Shown here in pieces: positions 15,559-23,373 of a stretch of 34,672 nucleotides of DNA (positions are counted from its first letter, which is position 1; each line of letters begins with the position of its first letter). Source of the stretch: Euryarchaeota archaeon UBA173 (GTDB lineage Archaea; Thermoplasmatota; Poseidoniia; Poseidoniales; Thalassarchaeaceae); contig DAJH01000042.1 of the NCBI GenBank assembly GCA_002498925.1, positions 1-34,672 of the forward strand. Direction: 5' to 3'. A model generated the notes under the pieces. The model saw only the letters and a list, made by a program, of their open reading frames with translations. It was not told the DNA's origin and ran no database searches. The translations under genes were made by a program, and so were the position numbers.

Positions 15559-16548
15559 ATGGCACGCACGGTGGACCTAGGTGGAATGCGGCATGGGACT
15601 GAGCTTCTCAAGAGGGGTTTTGCAAAAATGCAACAGGGTGGCGTCGTTATGGACGTCGTCACTCCGGAGCAAGCACACGTTGCTGAGGATGCAGGAGCGG
15701 TTTCTGTAATGGCCCTAGAGAGGGTTCCCGCTGACATTCGATCTATGGGAGGGGTGGCCAGAATGAGTCATCCCGACATGATTAGCGAGATAATCGAAAC
15801 GACCAGCATCCCAGTAATGGCGAAAGCCAGAATTGGTCATGATGAAGAGGCGCGGGTCCTAGAAAGCATGGGAGTCGATATGATTGACGAATCTGAGGTT
15901 CTGACGCCAGCAGACCCTTTCTTCCACATTGCCAAGAGTGGTTTCACAATCCCATTCGTATGTGGATGCACGAATCTTGGAGAAGCTGTCAGGAGGATCG
16001 CTGAAGGTGCTGCAATGATTCGGACCAAGGGGGAAGCTGGCACTGGTAACGTTGTTAGTGCTGTCCAGCATGCTAGGTTAGTAAAAACGGAAATTGAACA
16101 TGCGATAGGCTTGGAAGATTCGGGAATAGAAGAGATGGTTGAGATCATCATGAATGGTTATCGAAGGATGGAGCCTTCCTCGGAGTTTGCAATAAGCCCG
16201 AAGGGGACTCCTTTTGGTTCAATGAAAGAGCTGAGAAAGGAGGTGACTTCGGTACTTGGGGAGGTCATAGAATTTGGCAGGCTTCCCGTAGTCACTTTTT
16301 CTGCTGGAGGAATTGCCACTCCTGCTGATGCAGCCTTGATGATGAGCCATGGGATGGATGGGATTTTCGTAGGATCCGGGATTTTCAAGAGTTCTGATCC
16401 AACGAACACTGCAGAAGCCATCGTCATGGCAACGCACCACTTTGACGACCCATCAATCGTGAGGGATGCATGCAAGATGGTTGGAGAAGCGATGCCCGGA
16501 CTGGAGATCGACGATCTTGAGGTTAGGCTTGAAGAACGTGGATGGTAA
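15559..16548 (+). CDS. pdxS: Pyridoxal 5'-phosphate synthase, lyase subunit PdxS
   Basis: A 329-residue (beta/alpha)8 PdxS. Asp32 in VVMDVVTPEQA, Lys89 in VMAKARIGH and Lys157 in RTKGEAGTGN correspond to the catalytic Asp24, Lys81 and Lys149 of the B. subtilis enzyme. LPVVTFSAGGIATPADAALMM and IFVGSGIFKS complete the phosphate site. It builds PLP from ribose 5-phosphate, glyceraldehyde 3-phosphate and ammonia. The extra 25 or so residues near 195-222 occur in long archaeal forms such as that of Methanocaldococcus. The glutaminase partner PdxT is not encoded nearby. Its stop abuts the stop of the convergent coiled-coil gene. Confidence 0.97.
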   Translation: MARTVDLGGMRHGTELLKRGFAKMQQGGVVMDVVTPEQAHVAEDAGAVSVMALERVPADIRSMGGVARMSHPDMISEIIETTSIPVMAKARIGHDEEARVLESMGVDMIDESEVLTPADPFFHIAKSGFTIPFVCGCTNLGEAVRRIAEGAAMIRTKGEAGTGNVVSAVQHARLVKTEIEHAIGLEDSGIEEMVEIIMNGYRRMEPSSEFAISPKGTPFGSMKELRKEVTSVLGEVIEFGRLPVVTFSAGGIATPADAALMMSHGMDGIFVGSGIFKSSDPTNTAEAIVMATHHFDDPSIVRDACKMVGEAMPGLEIDDLEVRLEERGW

Positions 16549-17550
16549 TTATTCTCCGCGTCCTCTGAATGATTTGGGCTTGCGTAGCCTCTTGCGGATT
16601 GAGGGCTTTTCCCCCATAGCGGCAGGGGAGCCTTGGGCGTCCCCGGACATTGAGCCGCCCAGTGTTAGACTTCCTTGGCTCAGTAGCTGCTCAGCGAGGG
16701 AGTCGGCTAATTCATTATCTTGATCCGGAGTCTTCAATGCGTCCTTCACGGATTGGTTATGATCCCTTATCACCCTCTCCCTCTCTTCCTTTCTGGCCTT
16801 CATTTCGTCTCTGGCCTCGTTGACCTCCTTCAGTAGAATCTCAATTTCGGAATGTATGCTATTTGCTGATTCCCGTGATTCTACAAAAATTGAGTGAAGC
16901 CTATCTCCTTCGGACCTGAGGAAGTCTCTCTCCTCCAGCATGGGCTTAACCTCCTCCCAAATCGCATCTGCCTCCTTGTGGGCATCTGTCATGGCCTTAT
17001 GCTGGGCATCGGCCTCTGCCTTCAGGGACTGGATTGTGCTTTCTAAATCTCCCAAATCTATCTTTATGTTCTCGAACTCTGCTGCGGCAGGGAGTAGCTC
17101 ATCCCTCCTGGCAATTAGTGATTTTAATTCTCTGAGAATTCTGTTCTCGGCCTTTAGGGTTAGAGTCCCGTCAGTCATTATTCTGTTCTCTATACTGCTT
17201 ATCTTTGCTATTGTCTCTGAAAGTGCAACCACTCCTGTCTTTGCCTTTCCTTCCTCACCCTTCTTGCCCCTCTTGTTTGAAATTATTTCCCTAATCCGGG
17301 ACTGAATAGCGTCCCTCTGATTCTGATGTGACTTGGCCCTTGCCCTGACTTCTTTCTGCTCATTGAGCTTCTCTTCGATGGAGGTTCTGAGCTCCTTCCC
17401 CTGATCCTGTACCGAGTTCCTAGAATCTGCGGCCCTTCTAGCAGATTCGTTGTGAGCGGCCCTCTGGTCCCTCATTCTCCTCAGACGTGTCTCCATAGCA
17501 TGTAGCCTTGTCCTGAGATCATCATCAGGACTGCTCTCATCGCTTTGCAT
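16549..17550 (-). CDS. Coiled-coil protein A, COG1340-like
   Basis: A 333-residue, almost wholly charged helical protein with long heptad stretches (about residues 10-95 and 150-270). Near the middle (117-145) it has the helical-hairpin signature seen in archaeal COG1340 proteins: an IxxIExRI helix, a short TDGTLT turn, then an E-containing helix ending LRELKSL. The tail is Gly/Ser-rich and ends very basic (RKRLRKPKSFRGRGE), which could bind nucleic acid or acidic membranes. It is the fourth gene on the minus strand after the DtxR operon, with a 41-nt spacer. It appears paralogous to the three coiled-coil genes at 21525-24249. Function unknown. Confidence 0.75.
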   Translation of the reverse strand: MQSDESSPDDDLRTRLHAMETRLRRMRDQRAAHNESARRAADSRNSVQDQGKELRTSIEEKLNEQKEVRARAKSHQNQRDAIQSRIREIISNKRGKKGEEGKAKTGVVALSETIAKISSIENRIMTDGTLTLKAENRILRELKSLIARRDELLPAAAEFENIKIDLGDLESTIQSLKAEADAQHKAMTDAHKEADAIWEEVKPMLEERDFLRSEGDRLHSIFVESRESANSIHSEIEILLKEVNEARDEMKARKEERERVIRDHNQSVKDALKTPDQDNELADSLAEQLLSQGSLTLGGSMSGDAQGSPAAMGEKPSIRKRLRKPKSFRGRGE

Positions 17551-17591
17551 GATGCGTCGAAGTGGGTCTCACTATTGAATGGAACTATGTA

Positions 17592-19163
17592 TCAAAGACC
17601 CAATAATGAGCTGGCAAATGGCATTATTGGTGAAAGTACGACAATAGCAGCACCGGCCATGAACATAGCCCCAACGGTTCTTCTCAGCCTAGTGGTCAAG
17701 TCGTTTCCGACCTGGACGTTGAGAACCCTTCCTGATATCAGATTACCCGAGTCGTCCTCTAACCTGACAGTCACTGTGGCTTCACCCTTGATCGAAGGGA
17801 GCAGACTTTGCCACACTATCCCCGTATGATTGGTCATTTCCTGCATTTCCAAAGAAAGAGATGTGGATGACATTGGGTCGAAGGAGGCGTCAAGGGGCAG
17901 TGACCTAAGTTTGTACACACACTCATTGGGTTTGAAATCCGGGGTCTGTATCTTCAGGAAGAGATCTTTGGATTCCCCACTCCTATTGAGTACAAATGCA
18001 AAGAGGTTTGCCTGACCGACGACTAAATTCTCCATATCGACATCGAACCAAAAGCCTCCGTCTGACCTGCTCACGCCCCTCCTCATCCTCATTCGATCAT
18101 AGAGTCTGAAGAATGGTTTGCATTCACTTCTAGCATGCATCAGCAGCCTATCCCATGTTTCCTCGCCAAGCTCAGGGTGGTTGAATAGCCCCTCTATTGC
18201 GGGACTCTCGACAAACATTTCCAGCGAGTCTATGAACTCAGACTCGGAAATCAATGCGGACCTTCTAAGGTGAAGGAGGTGGAGTAGTGATTCTTGAAGC
18301 TCGGAGATTCCCACTCCTTCTTTGAGGCCACCCCTAACAGTTTTGATGTACTCAGAAATCCTGATCGTCAGAAGTGGGTCGATATGTGCCTTGATGACAT
18401 CATTGAATGGACGGTTCAGAAGAGCGGGATGAATGGGAGGCGAGAATGCCTCGAGCATCCCCCATGGCTCAGAGGCATTGAATCTGGCTCGGTGAGATAT
18501 TAGATGAACCCCCTGTCCCGCCAGCAGTGATCCTGTAGAAAATGAAATCAATATCGGCATACCAGTGTCGTTATTTGATAGCCAGAGGCTCGTCGCCAGG
18601 AGTACTGCAGAAATTATCATCAATGACGAGGTCGCAGTTATCTGTCTGATTGAGCCATCTATCGTAGCCCTCATCTCAGCATAACCATGGGAGCTACGGA
18701 AAGTAATTCCAGAGGACGTCAATGACTCTGCCTCCAAATGGAAGATTTGGCGAGAATATGACATCATCCGGAGAAGGGAAGAAAGAAGAGCGATATCTGC
18801 GATTATGATTAGTAGTGTCAATGCGTATGTGGCAGTCACTAGGCTCAGTCCACCCGAGGCATCTCTGAGGTGGCTGTCCCACCACTGATTGTCAGTCTCC
18901 CCATAGGACTGGGCCACCCCAAACAACACAATTGCGAAGAGCGGGAGCAAGAGCACCAGTCTAGCACCACCACTTATCAGAACTCTATCCAATGTAATCA
19001 GTGAGCCTTCCCTTTGCCTCAATGCGACCTCTTTCCAATCACCGCTTCCACCACTGATGGACAAAGTTGCTGTCTCCAGCTTAGGAGCAGGGGGTGTGAA
19101 ATCAGAGATTTCGTCGGCTAAGTCCTCCAAGCTGTCTTCATCGATCAAATTACTGCCCCCCAA
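17592..19163 (-). CDS. Five-span membrane protein, hypothetical
   Basis: A protein of about 523 residues. Predicted transmembrane helices are near 67-85, 106-131, 178-196, 202-222 and 499-519. Between helices 4 and 5 lies a domain of about 270 residues: a helical part (230-370), then a beta-rich part (375-495) with a VTVRLEDDSGN strand that looks like a beta-sandwich. I recognise no family. The start is uncertain because no ATG lies near the N-terminus. The frame opens with TTG at 19163 inside dtxR (14-nt overlap), and another TTG at 19148 follows a G-rich stretch. The overlap with dtxR argues for one operon. Confidence 0.68.
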   Translation of the reverse strand: MGGSNLIDEDSLEDLADEISDFTPPAPKLETATLSISGGSGDWKEVALRQREGSLITLDRVLISGGARLVLLLPLFAIVLFGVAQSYGETDNQWWDSHLRDASGGLSLVTATYALTLLIIIADIALLSSLLRMMSYSRQIFHLEAESLTSSGITFRSSHGYAEMRATIDGSIRQITATSSLMIISAVLLATSLWLSNNDTGMPILISFSTGSLLAGQGVHLISHRARFNASEPWGMLEAFSPPIHPALLNRPFNDVIKAHIDPLLTIRISEYIKTVRGGLKEGVGISELQESLLHLLHLRRSALISESEFIDSLEMFVESPAIEGLFNHPELGEETWDRLLMHARSECKPFFRLYDRMRMRRGVSRSDGGFWFDVDMENLVVGQANLFAFVLNRSGESKDLFLKIQTPDFKPNECVYKLRSLPLDASFDPMSSTSLSLEMQEMTNHTGIVWQSLLPSIKGEATVTVRLEDDSGNLISGRVLNVQVGNDLTTRLRRTVGAMFMAGAAIVVLSPIMPFASSLLGL

Positions 19164-19803
19164 CTCTCACCAGTATCTTTCTTGATAATATCTCAGATAT
19201 CTCGATACTACTTCCATCGCAAAATATTTCTGATTCGCCCTTTACAATGACTGAACCAATATTTAGCCCGATTCCTTTGAGTGTCATCTTGTCTGTGGAG
19301 TCCAAAGCTATGACCTCTACTGTTGACTCCATCCCAAGGGGGGCGCTGCTGATTGGAAGAAGTAGGTTTGAGTGGTCTAATTCAATGGACCTCTGGATTA
19401 CCGGTATCTTCTTGCCCGCGAGGTTTCTATCGGGATAGCCCAACATTCTATCTATTGCAGCTTCTAGTTCGGGAGTCATGTCATGCTCCATCTTGCATGC
19501 AGCCTCACTCACGTCACCAGTGTAGCCTATCACATCGGCAAGGAGTATTTCGAGTAAGCCCTCTCTTCTCTTTATACTGGCCGCAATGTGAAATCCAGAA
19601 GGAGTCAGCCTACAACCCCTGTAGGGGATATGAGTTACCATATCCCTAGAGGCCAGCCTCTGGATCATCTCAGTAGCCGATGCTGGGCTAACACTCATGA
19701 TATTGGCTAATTCCGTTGTCTTGAGCATGGCACCTGGTTCCGAGTTTTGAAACTCAAACATCCTCTTGAGGTACATTTCCTCGTATTCGCTTAGATCGCT
19801 CAA
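19150..19803 (-). CDS. DtxR/IdeR-family metal-dependent transcriptional regulator
   Basis: A 217-residue regulator. An N-terminal winged helix (residues 1-72, with SPASATEMIQRLASRDMV as recognition helix region) is followed by the helical metal-binding and dimerisation domain (73-140). A C-terminal beta domain of FeoA/SH3 type follows (about 145-215). Compared with diphtheria DtxR, the primary site is kept: Met10 (in EEMYL), Cys103, Glu106 and His107. Met and Cys at these places are the iron-type set; MntR proteins have Asp and Glu. The ancillary site seems eroded (H79 to Glu81, H98 to Ser99). It overlaps the upstream gene by 4 nt and the downstream gene by about 14 nt. Confidence 0.9.
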   Translation of the reverse strand: MSDLSEYEEMYLKRMFEFQNSEPGAMLKTTELANIMSVSPASATEMIQRLASRDMVTHIPYRGCRLTPSGFHIAASIKRREGLLEILLADVIGYTGDVSEAACKMEHDMTPELEAAIDRMLGYPDRNLAGKKIPVIQRSIELDHSNLLLPISSAPLGMESTVEVIALDSTDKMTLKGIGLNIGSVIVKGESEIFCDGSSIEISEILSRKILVRVGGQ

Positions 19804-21437
19804 CCCGACACCCCCTCATTCAATGCCATGAATTCGGCCCTGCATGCGGGACACCGCGACATTACAGGCCTTCTAACCATTGGCACCTTTAACCTCTGCT
19901 CACACGAAGGGCAACTCAGAATTTCTTCTGCCGAGCTAGAGCTGAGGATTCTCGGGGATTCTGAATTTTGAGTGGTTTGACCTTGGAAGTCGTCACTTGG
20001 TTCTTCCTCTCTATCTTCATTTGCATTCTCTTGGCCCCCTACTTGGAATTGGTTGGTACATGACGGGCATTTCACCCCGCCAACATGGGATTTGGGGACA
20101 CTGAGCCTCTGCTCACATGTAGGGCACGAGACCTCCATTTTCTGGACCTCGGCCCTTCTCTCAATTCTTGATTCCCTCCTAACCTTGAATGATCCCTCTT
20201 GAGTGGAGGGGGTCCTCTCAGAAATTACTCTCCAAACCGCCAAAACGACCATTACGACAACTAGTCCGATCACAGAGCCGAGAAGTGCGGCGGAAGTATC
20301 GAATGGTAGTTTGAAACCCTCAGCCGGAGGGTCACGAGTCTGTATCTGGATACTCTGCATGGCGGAGTCATCCCCTGAAATCCAGATGATCTCGACTATA
20401 GCATCCCCCTCATCAGGCCAAATTGGAACAATGAGAGAATAACTCGATTCTTCGCCTGATGACATTGGAAGGGTCTGAGAAGTGGACAGGATTAGGCCGT
20501 CTGATTGCCTGATGGCGGAAATCGTCCCAGGTAAAGTTTCTGAAATACCAGAGTTTGCAATTGCGCATTCAATCACGAGTGAATCGCCTGGAATCGCAAT
20601 CTCTGGCACTGTGGAGCAAGTGGAAACAGAAGGAGAGGCGACTGGTGGTGTTAATTGATGTACGAAGCTAGTATGTTCGGATGGCATCCACCCCATGGGC
20701 GAGATGGAGAAGGATATTGAGTCGGCATCGGGATTCCCGAAGTCGAAGGACATGTCCCTTACGCCCGGCGATAATGTGGCACTATGGGCTTGTGTCCCTT
20801 TCAACATGCCCATATTGTACAAGTCGGCAACAATCTCGACGTTTCTTGAATGGCCATCCGAGAGCAGTACTGAAATTCCGATCTGAAGTCCGTCTGAAAG
20901 GGTCCAGCTCTCACTTTCCACAATCAATCCCAAGGACTGTGTAGGAAGTGATTCCACAACTATCAACCCAGATAAATCATCACTGACCTTATTTGCAGAG
21001 CTTACTATACCCCACTGAATCTCAACCTGCCCTGTTGTATTCAGGGAGAAAGTAGTGGAGACATCTCGACTCGAACCTGGGCTGATGTTTACAGCCTCGC
21101 CCGAGATATTTGAAGACCAATTCTCGGAAAAGAGAACCATTGATACCTCCCCGGAAGAGTTTCCCTGATTATGTACCAGAATCGATGCCGTCAGGAAATC
21201 CCCCAAATGAGCAGGCTCACCGACTATTGCAACCTCATTAGAGCCAGCAGGGACGAAGTAGTCATTGCTAGAGTTGCTTGAGCTCCCCGAATAAAATACG
21301 GTTGCATCACTAAGTGGCACGTCATTCAGGGAAATCGAGTCGTGAAGAGGGAGAGTGAGGGAAGCCGAGAATGCTAACATAGCGGTCAGTAATGGTCCGA
21401 GAGAACTCAATATGTGGTTCTCTGGGCCCTCGCTCAT
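19800..21437 (-). CDS. Membrane protein with extracytoplasmic beta domains and two cytoplasmic zinc ribbons
   Basis: A 545-residue protein. A hydrophobic segment at about 9-31 is a signal peptide or signal anchor. Some 350 Ser/Asn-rich residues outside the cell follow, with repeated beta-sandwich-like segments (HNQGNSSGEVSMVLF, then CAIANSGISE), similar to CARDB/NEW1-type adhesion domains. One transmembrane helix lies at about 381-404. The cytoplasmic tail carries two similar zinc ribbons of MJ0042 type: C438-x2-C441 with C457-x2-C460, and C509-x2-C512 with C529-x2-C532. The topology suggests a receptor or tether reporting to the cytoplasm. It is the first gene of the dtxR operon, sharing an ATGA overlap with dtxR. 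Ligand and function are unknown. Confidence 0.78.
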   Translation of the reverse strand: MSEGPENHILSSLGPLLTAMLAFSASLTLPLHDSISLNDVPLSDATVFYSGSSSNSSNDYFVPAGSNEVAIVGEPAHLGDFLTASILVHNQGNSSGEVSMVLFSENWSSNISGEAVNISPGSSRDVSTTFSLNTTGQVEIQWGIVSSANKVSDDLSGLIVVESLPTQSLGLIVESESWTLSDGLQIGISVLLSDGHSRNVEIVADLYNMGMLKGTQAHSATLSPGVRDMSFDFGNPDADSISFSISPMGWMPSEHTSFVHQLTPPVASPSVSTCSTVPEIAIPGDSLVIECAIANSGISETLPGTISAIRQSDGLILSTSQTLPMSSGEESSYSLIVPIWPDEGDAIVEIIWISGDDSAMQSIQIQTRDPPAEGFKLPFDTSAALLGSVIGLVVVMVVLAVWRVISERTPSTQEGSFKVRRESRIERRAEVQKMEVSCPTCEQRLSVPKSHVGGVKCPSCTNQFQVGGQENANEDREEEPSDDFQGQTTQNSESPRILSSSSAEEILSCPSCEQRLKVPMVRRPVMSRCPACRAEFMALNEGVSG

Positions 21438-21480
21438 GTTATTCGCTCAGAAAAGGGGCCGTATCAATCAAACCCCTATC

Positions 21481-21499
21481 AAGGTCACATAGTGACCTT
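21481..21499. promoter_or_regulatory. Perfect 19-bp palindrome, candidate DtxR-family operator
   Basis: AAGGTCAC-ATA-GTGACCTT has perfect 8-bp arms around a 3-bp centre. It sits in the 87-bp gap between the divergent starts at 21437 (minus) and 21525 (plus). Its right end overlaps a TATA-like CTTTAAC about 25 nt before the plus-strand ATG. The half-site AGGTnA resembles the iron-box half-site of DtxR/IdeR, although each arm lies 1 bp further from the centre. A DtxR-family gene is second in the leftward operon, so autoregulation and control of both directions is a natural inference. Confidence 0.6.
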
Positions 21500-21524
21500 T
21501 AACCGAGTGTCCCGGGTGGGCCGG

Positions 21525-22352
21525 ATGGTTATGGACGCAGAAGAGCTACTAAGGGTCAAACCCGAGGAGTTGGCCGAGGGACTACTGGCCAGATGGAGGG
21601 TCCTAGACGAACAGCTTCCTGGAGTAATCAGGAACCTCGAGGCTGAAGAAGATGCCCTTTCCCCCAAGGTAGAAAGGGCCGTAGAGTCTCATAAATCGGC
21701 CAATGAGAAGGTTTCTAGCTTGAAAGATGAGAGGAATGAGTCTCAGAATTTAGCTCGATCGTTATTATCCAAAGTAAGGAAGTCTGGGGATAATTTATCT
21801 GAAACCGGCGGAATGGTGAATCTTGACCCGGGATGGAAAAAGGAGAAGCTGCTAGAGGAACTGGAGGGGATTGAGTCAGAAATAGAGACTTCGGCCCTTG
21901 ATCACAAATCCGAAGGAAGGCTAATTACCCGGAGGAAGAAGCTGATTGAGGAGAACGAGAAGTGGCTCAAAGACAGGAAAGACGCTAATCCCGAGATGGC
22001 CGAGTATGTCGGGGCGCGAAGAGAAATGGTGGACAACTTCAGGAGGTCCGAGAAGGCCCATACAAGGATGCTGGACGGAGTGAAGAAGGCTCAGCCACTA
22101 TACGAGAAGAAGACTGCCCTACAGGGCGAAATTAGAGATGTACGTAGGCAGTTGGACAGGGCCAAGGAGTTGCTATCTCAGTCTTCCAGAGCGATTGAGC
22201 ATTGGGAAAGGCGCCTCAAAGATGGATTCGGGGACATTGGTTCGGGACATGACGACCTCCTGGCGGACATGCATAGGGTCATGTCCGGAGGGGCATCCTC
22301 GTTTTCCAAGAAAGGGAGAAGAAACGCACGTAAGGGAGGCGAGGAGGAATGA
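21525..22352 (+). CDS. Coiled-coil protein B, COG1340-like
   Basis: A 275-residue charged helical protein. A short N-terminal region (MDAEELLRVKPEELAEGLL) is followed by continuous coiled coil. The central hairpin at about 113-140 (LEGIESEIET, then EGRLITRRKKL) matches the corresponding segment of proteins A and D and of COG1340. The C-terminal tail is Gly-rich and basic. The frame is open back to a GTG at 21414, but that lies inside the divergent gene's start and gives an unlikely N-terminus, so I use the ATG at 21525 (another ATG two codons on is possible). It overlaps the next gene by 4 nt (ATGA). Confidence 0.72.
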   Translation: MVMDAEELLRVKPEELAEGLLARWRVLDEQLPGVIRNLEAEEDALSPKVERAVESHKSANEKVSSLKDERNESQNLARSLLSKVRKSGDNLSETGGMVNLDPGWKKEKLLEELEGIESEIETSALDHKSEGRLITRRKKLIEENEKWLKDRKDANPEMAEYVGARREMVDNFRRSEKAHTRMLDGVKKAQPLYEKKTALQGEIRDVRRQLDRAKELLSQSSRAIEHWERRLKDGFGDIGSGHDDLLADMHRVMSGGASSFSKKGRRNARKGGEEE

Positions 22353-23311
22353 GCAATTCAGAGTCATCCTTCGAGGATTTGGAGGAGCTAGATGGCCATG
22401 AATTGCAAGAAATGTTTGGTGGCCTAGAGAGACAGATTAGATCTCTCGAGAGTCAGAAGAGGGAGCTGAGAGAGGAGAGGGGAGACTTGGTGGGCCAAGT
22501 CAAGATTCTTCGTGGTGCAGTCGGACAAATCGAGGGAGCTAATTCTGAGAGGAGGGGGCTACTGAGAAAATTCCACGAAATCAGAAAGGTAGCCGATAAA
22601 TCAAGATCAAAAAGAGATCGGGTGAATATCCTCATCCCCCCTCCTGTTGATGTCCTCAACGAATGGTTATCTGAAACACACAGGAGATTGACCACGATTG
22701 ATAATGATCTCACGGCAGTACCGACCCTTCCCCGAGAGCTTGATGCTTTTCGTAGATTCTTCGAAATTCAAGCTGCAATTTTAATGAAGGCGGAGTCTGA
22801 GACAGCCCACTCTGATTATGTCAGCAGTGTTAAGAAAATGAAGGAGATTACTTCGAAACTAGATCAGGGCAAAAAGGAAAACGAAGGCGTGACTAGCAAG
22901 GCACTGGAAGAATCGGGTGTCGAGTCCGAGGGGATTTCTAGATCGGATATCAGAAAGACTAGCAATAGGATATCCAAGATAGATAAGAGGCTAGAGAGAA
23001 TTGAGTCCGAGAGGCGAGTGCTGAGGAGGGAGCTTGGAAGAGTAAAGGCATATCGAAGAGTCACAGGGGGCAGAAATAGGAAGGTCCGCTTCTCAGAGAT
23101 AAAGGATAAGGCGAAGACGGGCGGGAAGTTGAGTACTGTTGAGCTAGACGCTTTGTTGGGCTCGGGTAGCCTATCGGATCTTGCATCCCCCAAATCAGAA
23201 CCATCCGAGGAGAAAGTGAACGAGACCTCCACGGGTCGTCGGAGAAGGCGTTTGGGAGTTTCCAGGAGAGGTCCGAGAAAGGGAAATCTCGCCAGTAAGA
23301 GGGAAGACTAG
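22349..23311 (+). CDS. Coiled-coil protein C, COG1340-like
   Basis: A 320-residue charged coiled-coil protein. Heptads run over residues 8-92 and 145-245. Between them (about 107-142) is a non-heptad segment with a VPTLPRELDAF turn, at the same position as the hairpin of proteins A, B and D. Near the end, GGKLSTVELDALL resembles the C-terminal GDTLSTDELMALQ of protein D, a clear sign of common ancestry. The last 40 residues are strongly basic (RRRRRLGVSRRG). It starts within the stop of protein B (ATGA), so the two are translationally coupled. Function unknown; a structural or nucleic-acid-associated role is only a guess. Confidence 0.72.
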   Translation: MSNSESSFEDLEELDGHELQEMFGGLERQIRSLESQKRELREERGDLVGQVKILRGAVGQIEGANSERRGLLRKFHEIRKVADKSRSKRDRVNILIPPPVDVLNEWLSETHRRLTTIDNDLTAVPTLPRELDAFRRFFEIQAAILMKAESETAHSDYVSSVKKMKEITSKLDQGKKENEGVTSKALEESGVESEGISRSDIRKTSNRISKIDKRLERIESERRVLRRELGRVKAYRRVTGGRNRKVRFSEIKDKAKTGGKLSTVELDALLGSGSLSDLASPKSEPSEEKVNETSTGRRRRRLGVSRRGPRKGNLASKRED

Positions 23312-23332
23312 AATTCGTCGACCTGCTATGCC

Positions 23333-23366
23333 CTTATATGGAATTTCAATCTCGCAAACAAGGAGG
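23333..23366 (+). promoter_or_regulatory. TATA-like element and Shine-Dalgarno before coiled-coil gene D
   Basis: TTATATG at 23333-23339 is a good TATA match, about 35-40 nt before the GTG at 23374. AGGAGG at 23361-23366 lies 7 nt before that GTG and is one of the strongest Shine-Dalgarno sequences in the window. It decides the start in favour of GTG 23374 over the ATG at 23338, which lies inside the TATA element. Gene D may thus have its own promoter as well as read-through from B and C. Confidence 0.5.
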
Positions 23367-23373
23367 AATTGCT

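Noticed and set aside
16141..16224. Extra segment in PdxS as a novel insertion
   Set aside because: Long archaeal PdxS proteins, such as the 330-residue form of Methanocaldococcus, have extra residues at the same place, so it is not new.
17563..17602. TGGGTC/GACCCA inverted repeat between coiled-coil gene A and the membrane protein gene
   Set aside because: Only 6-bp arms about 30 nt apart, with no U-tract and no promoter context; such matches are expected by chance.
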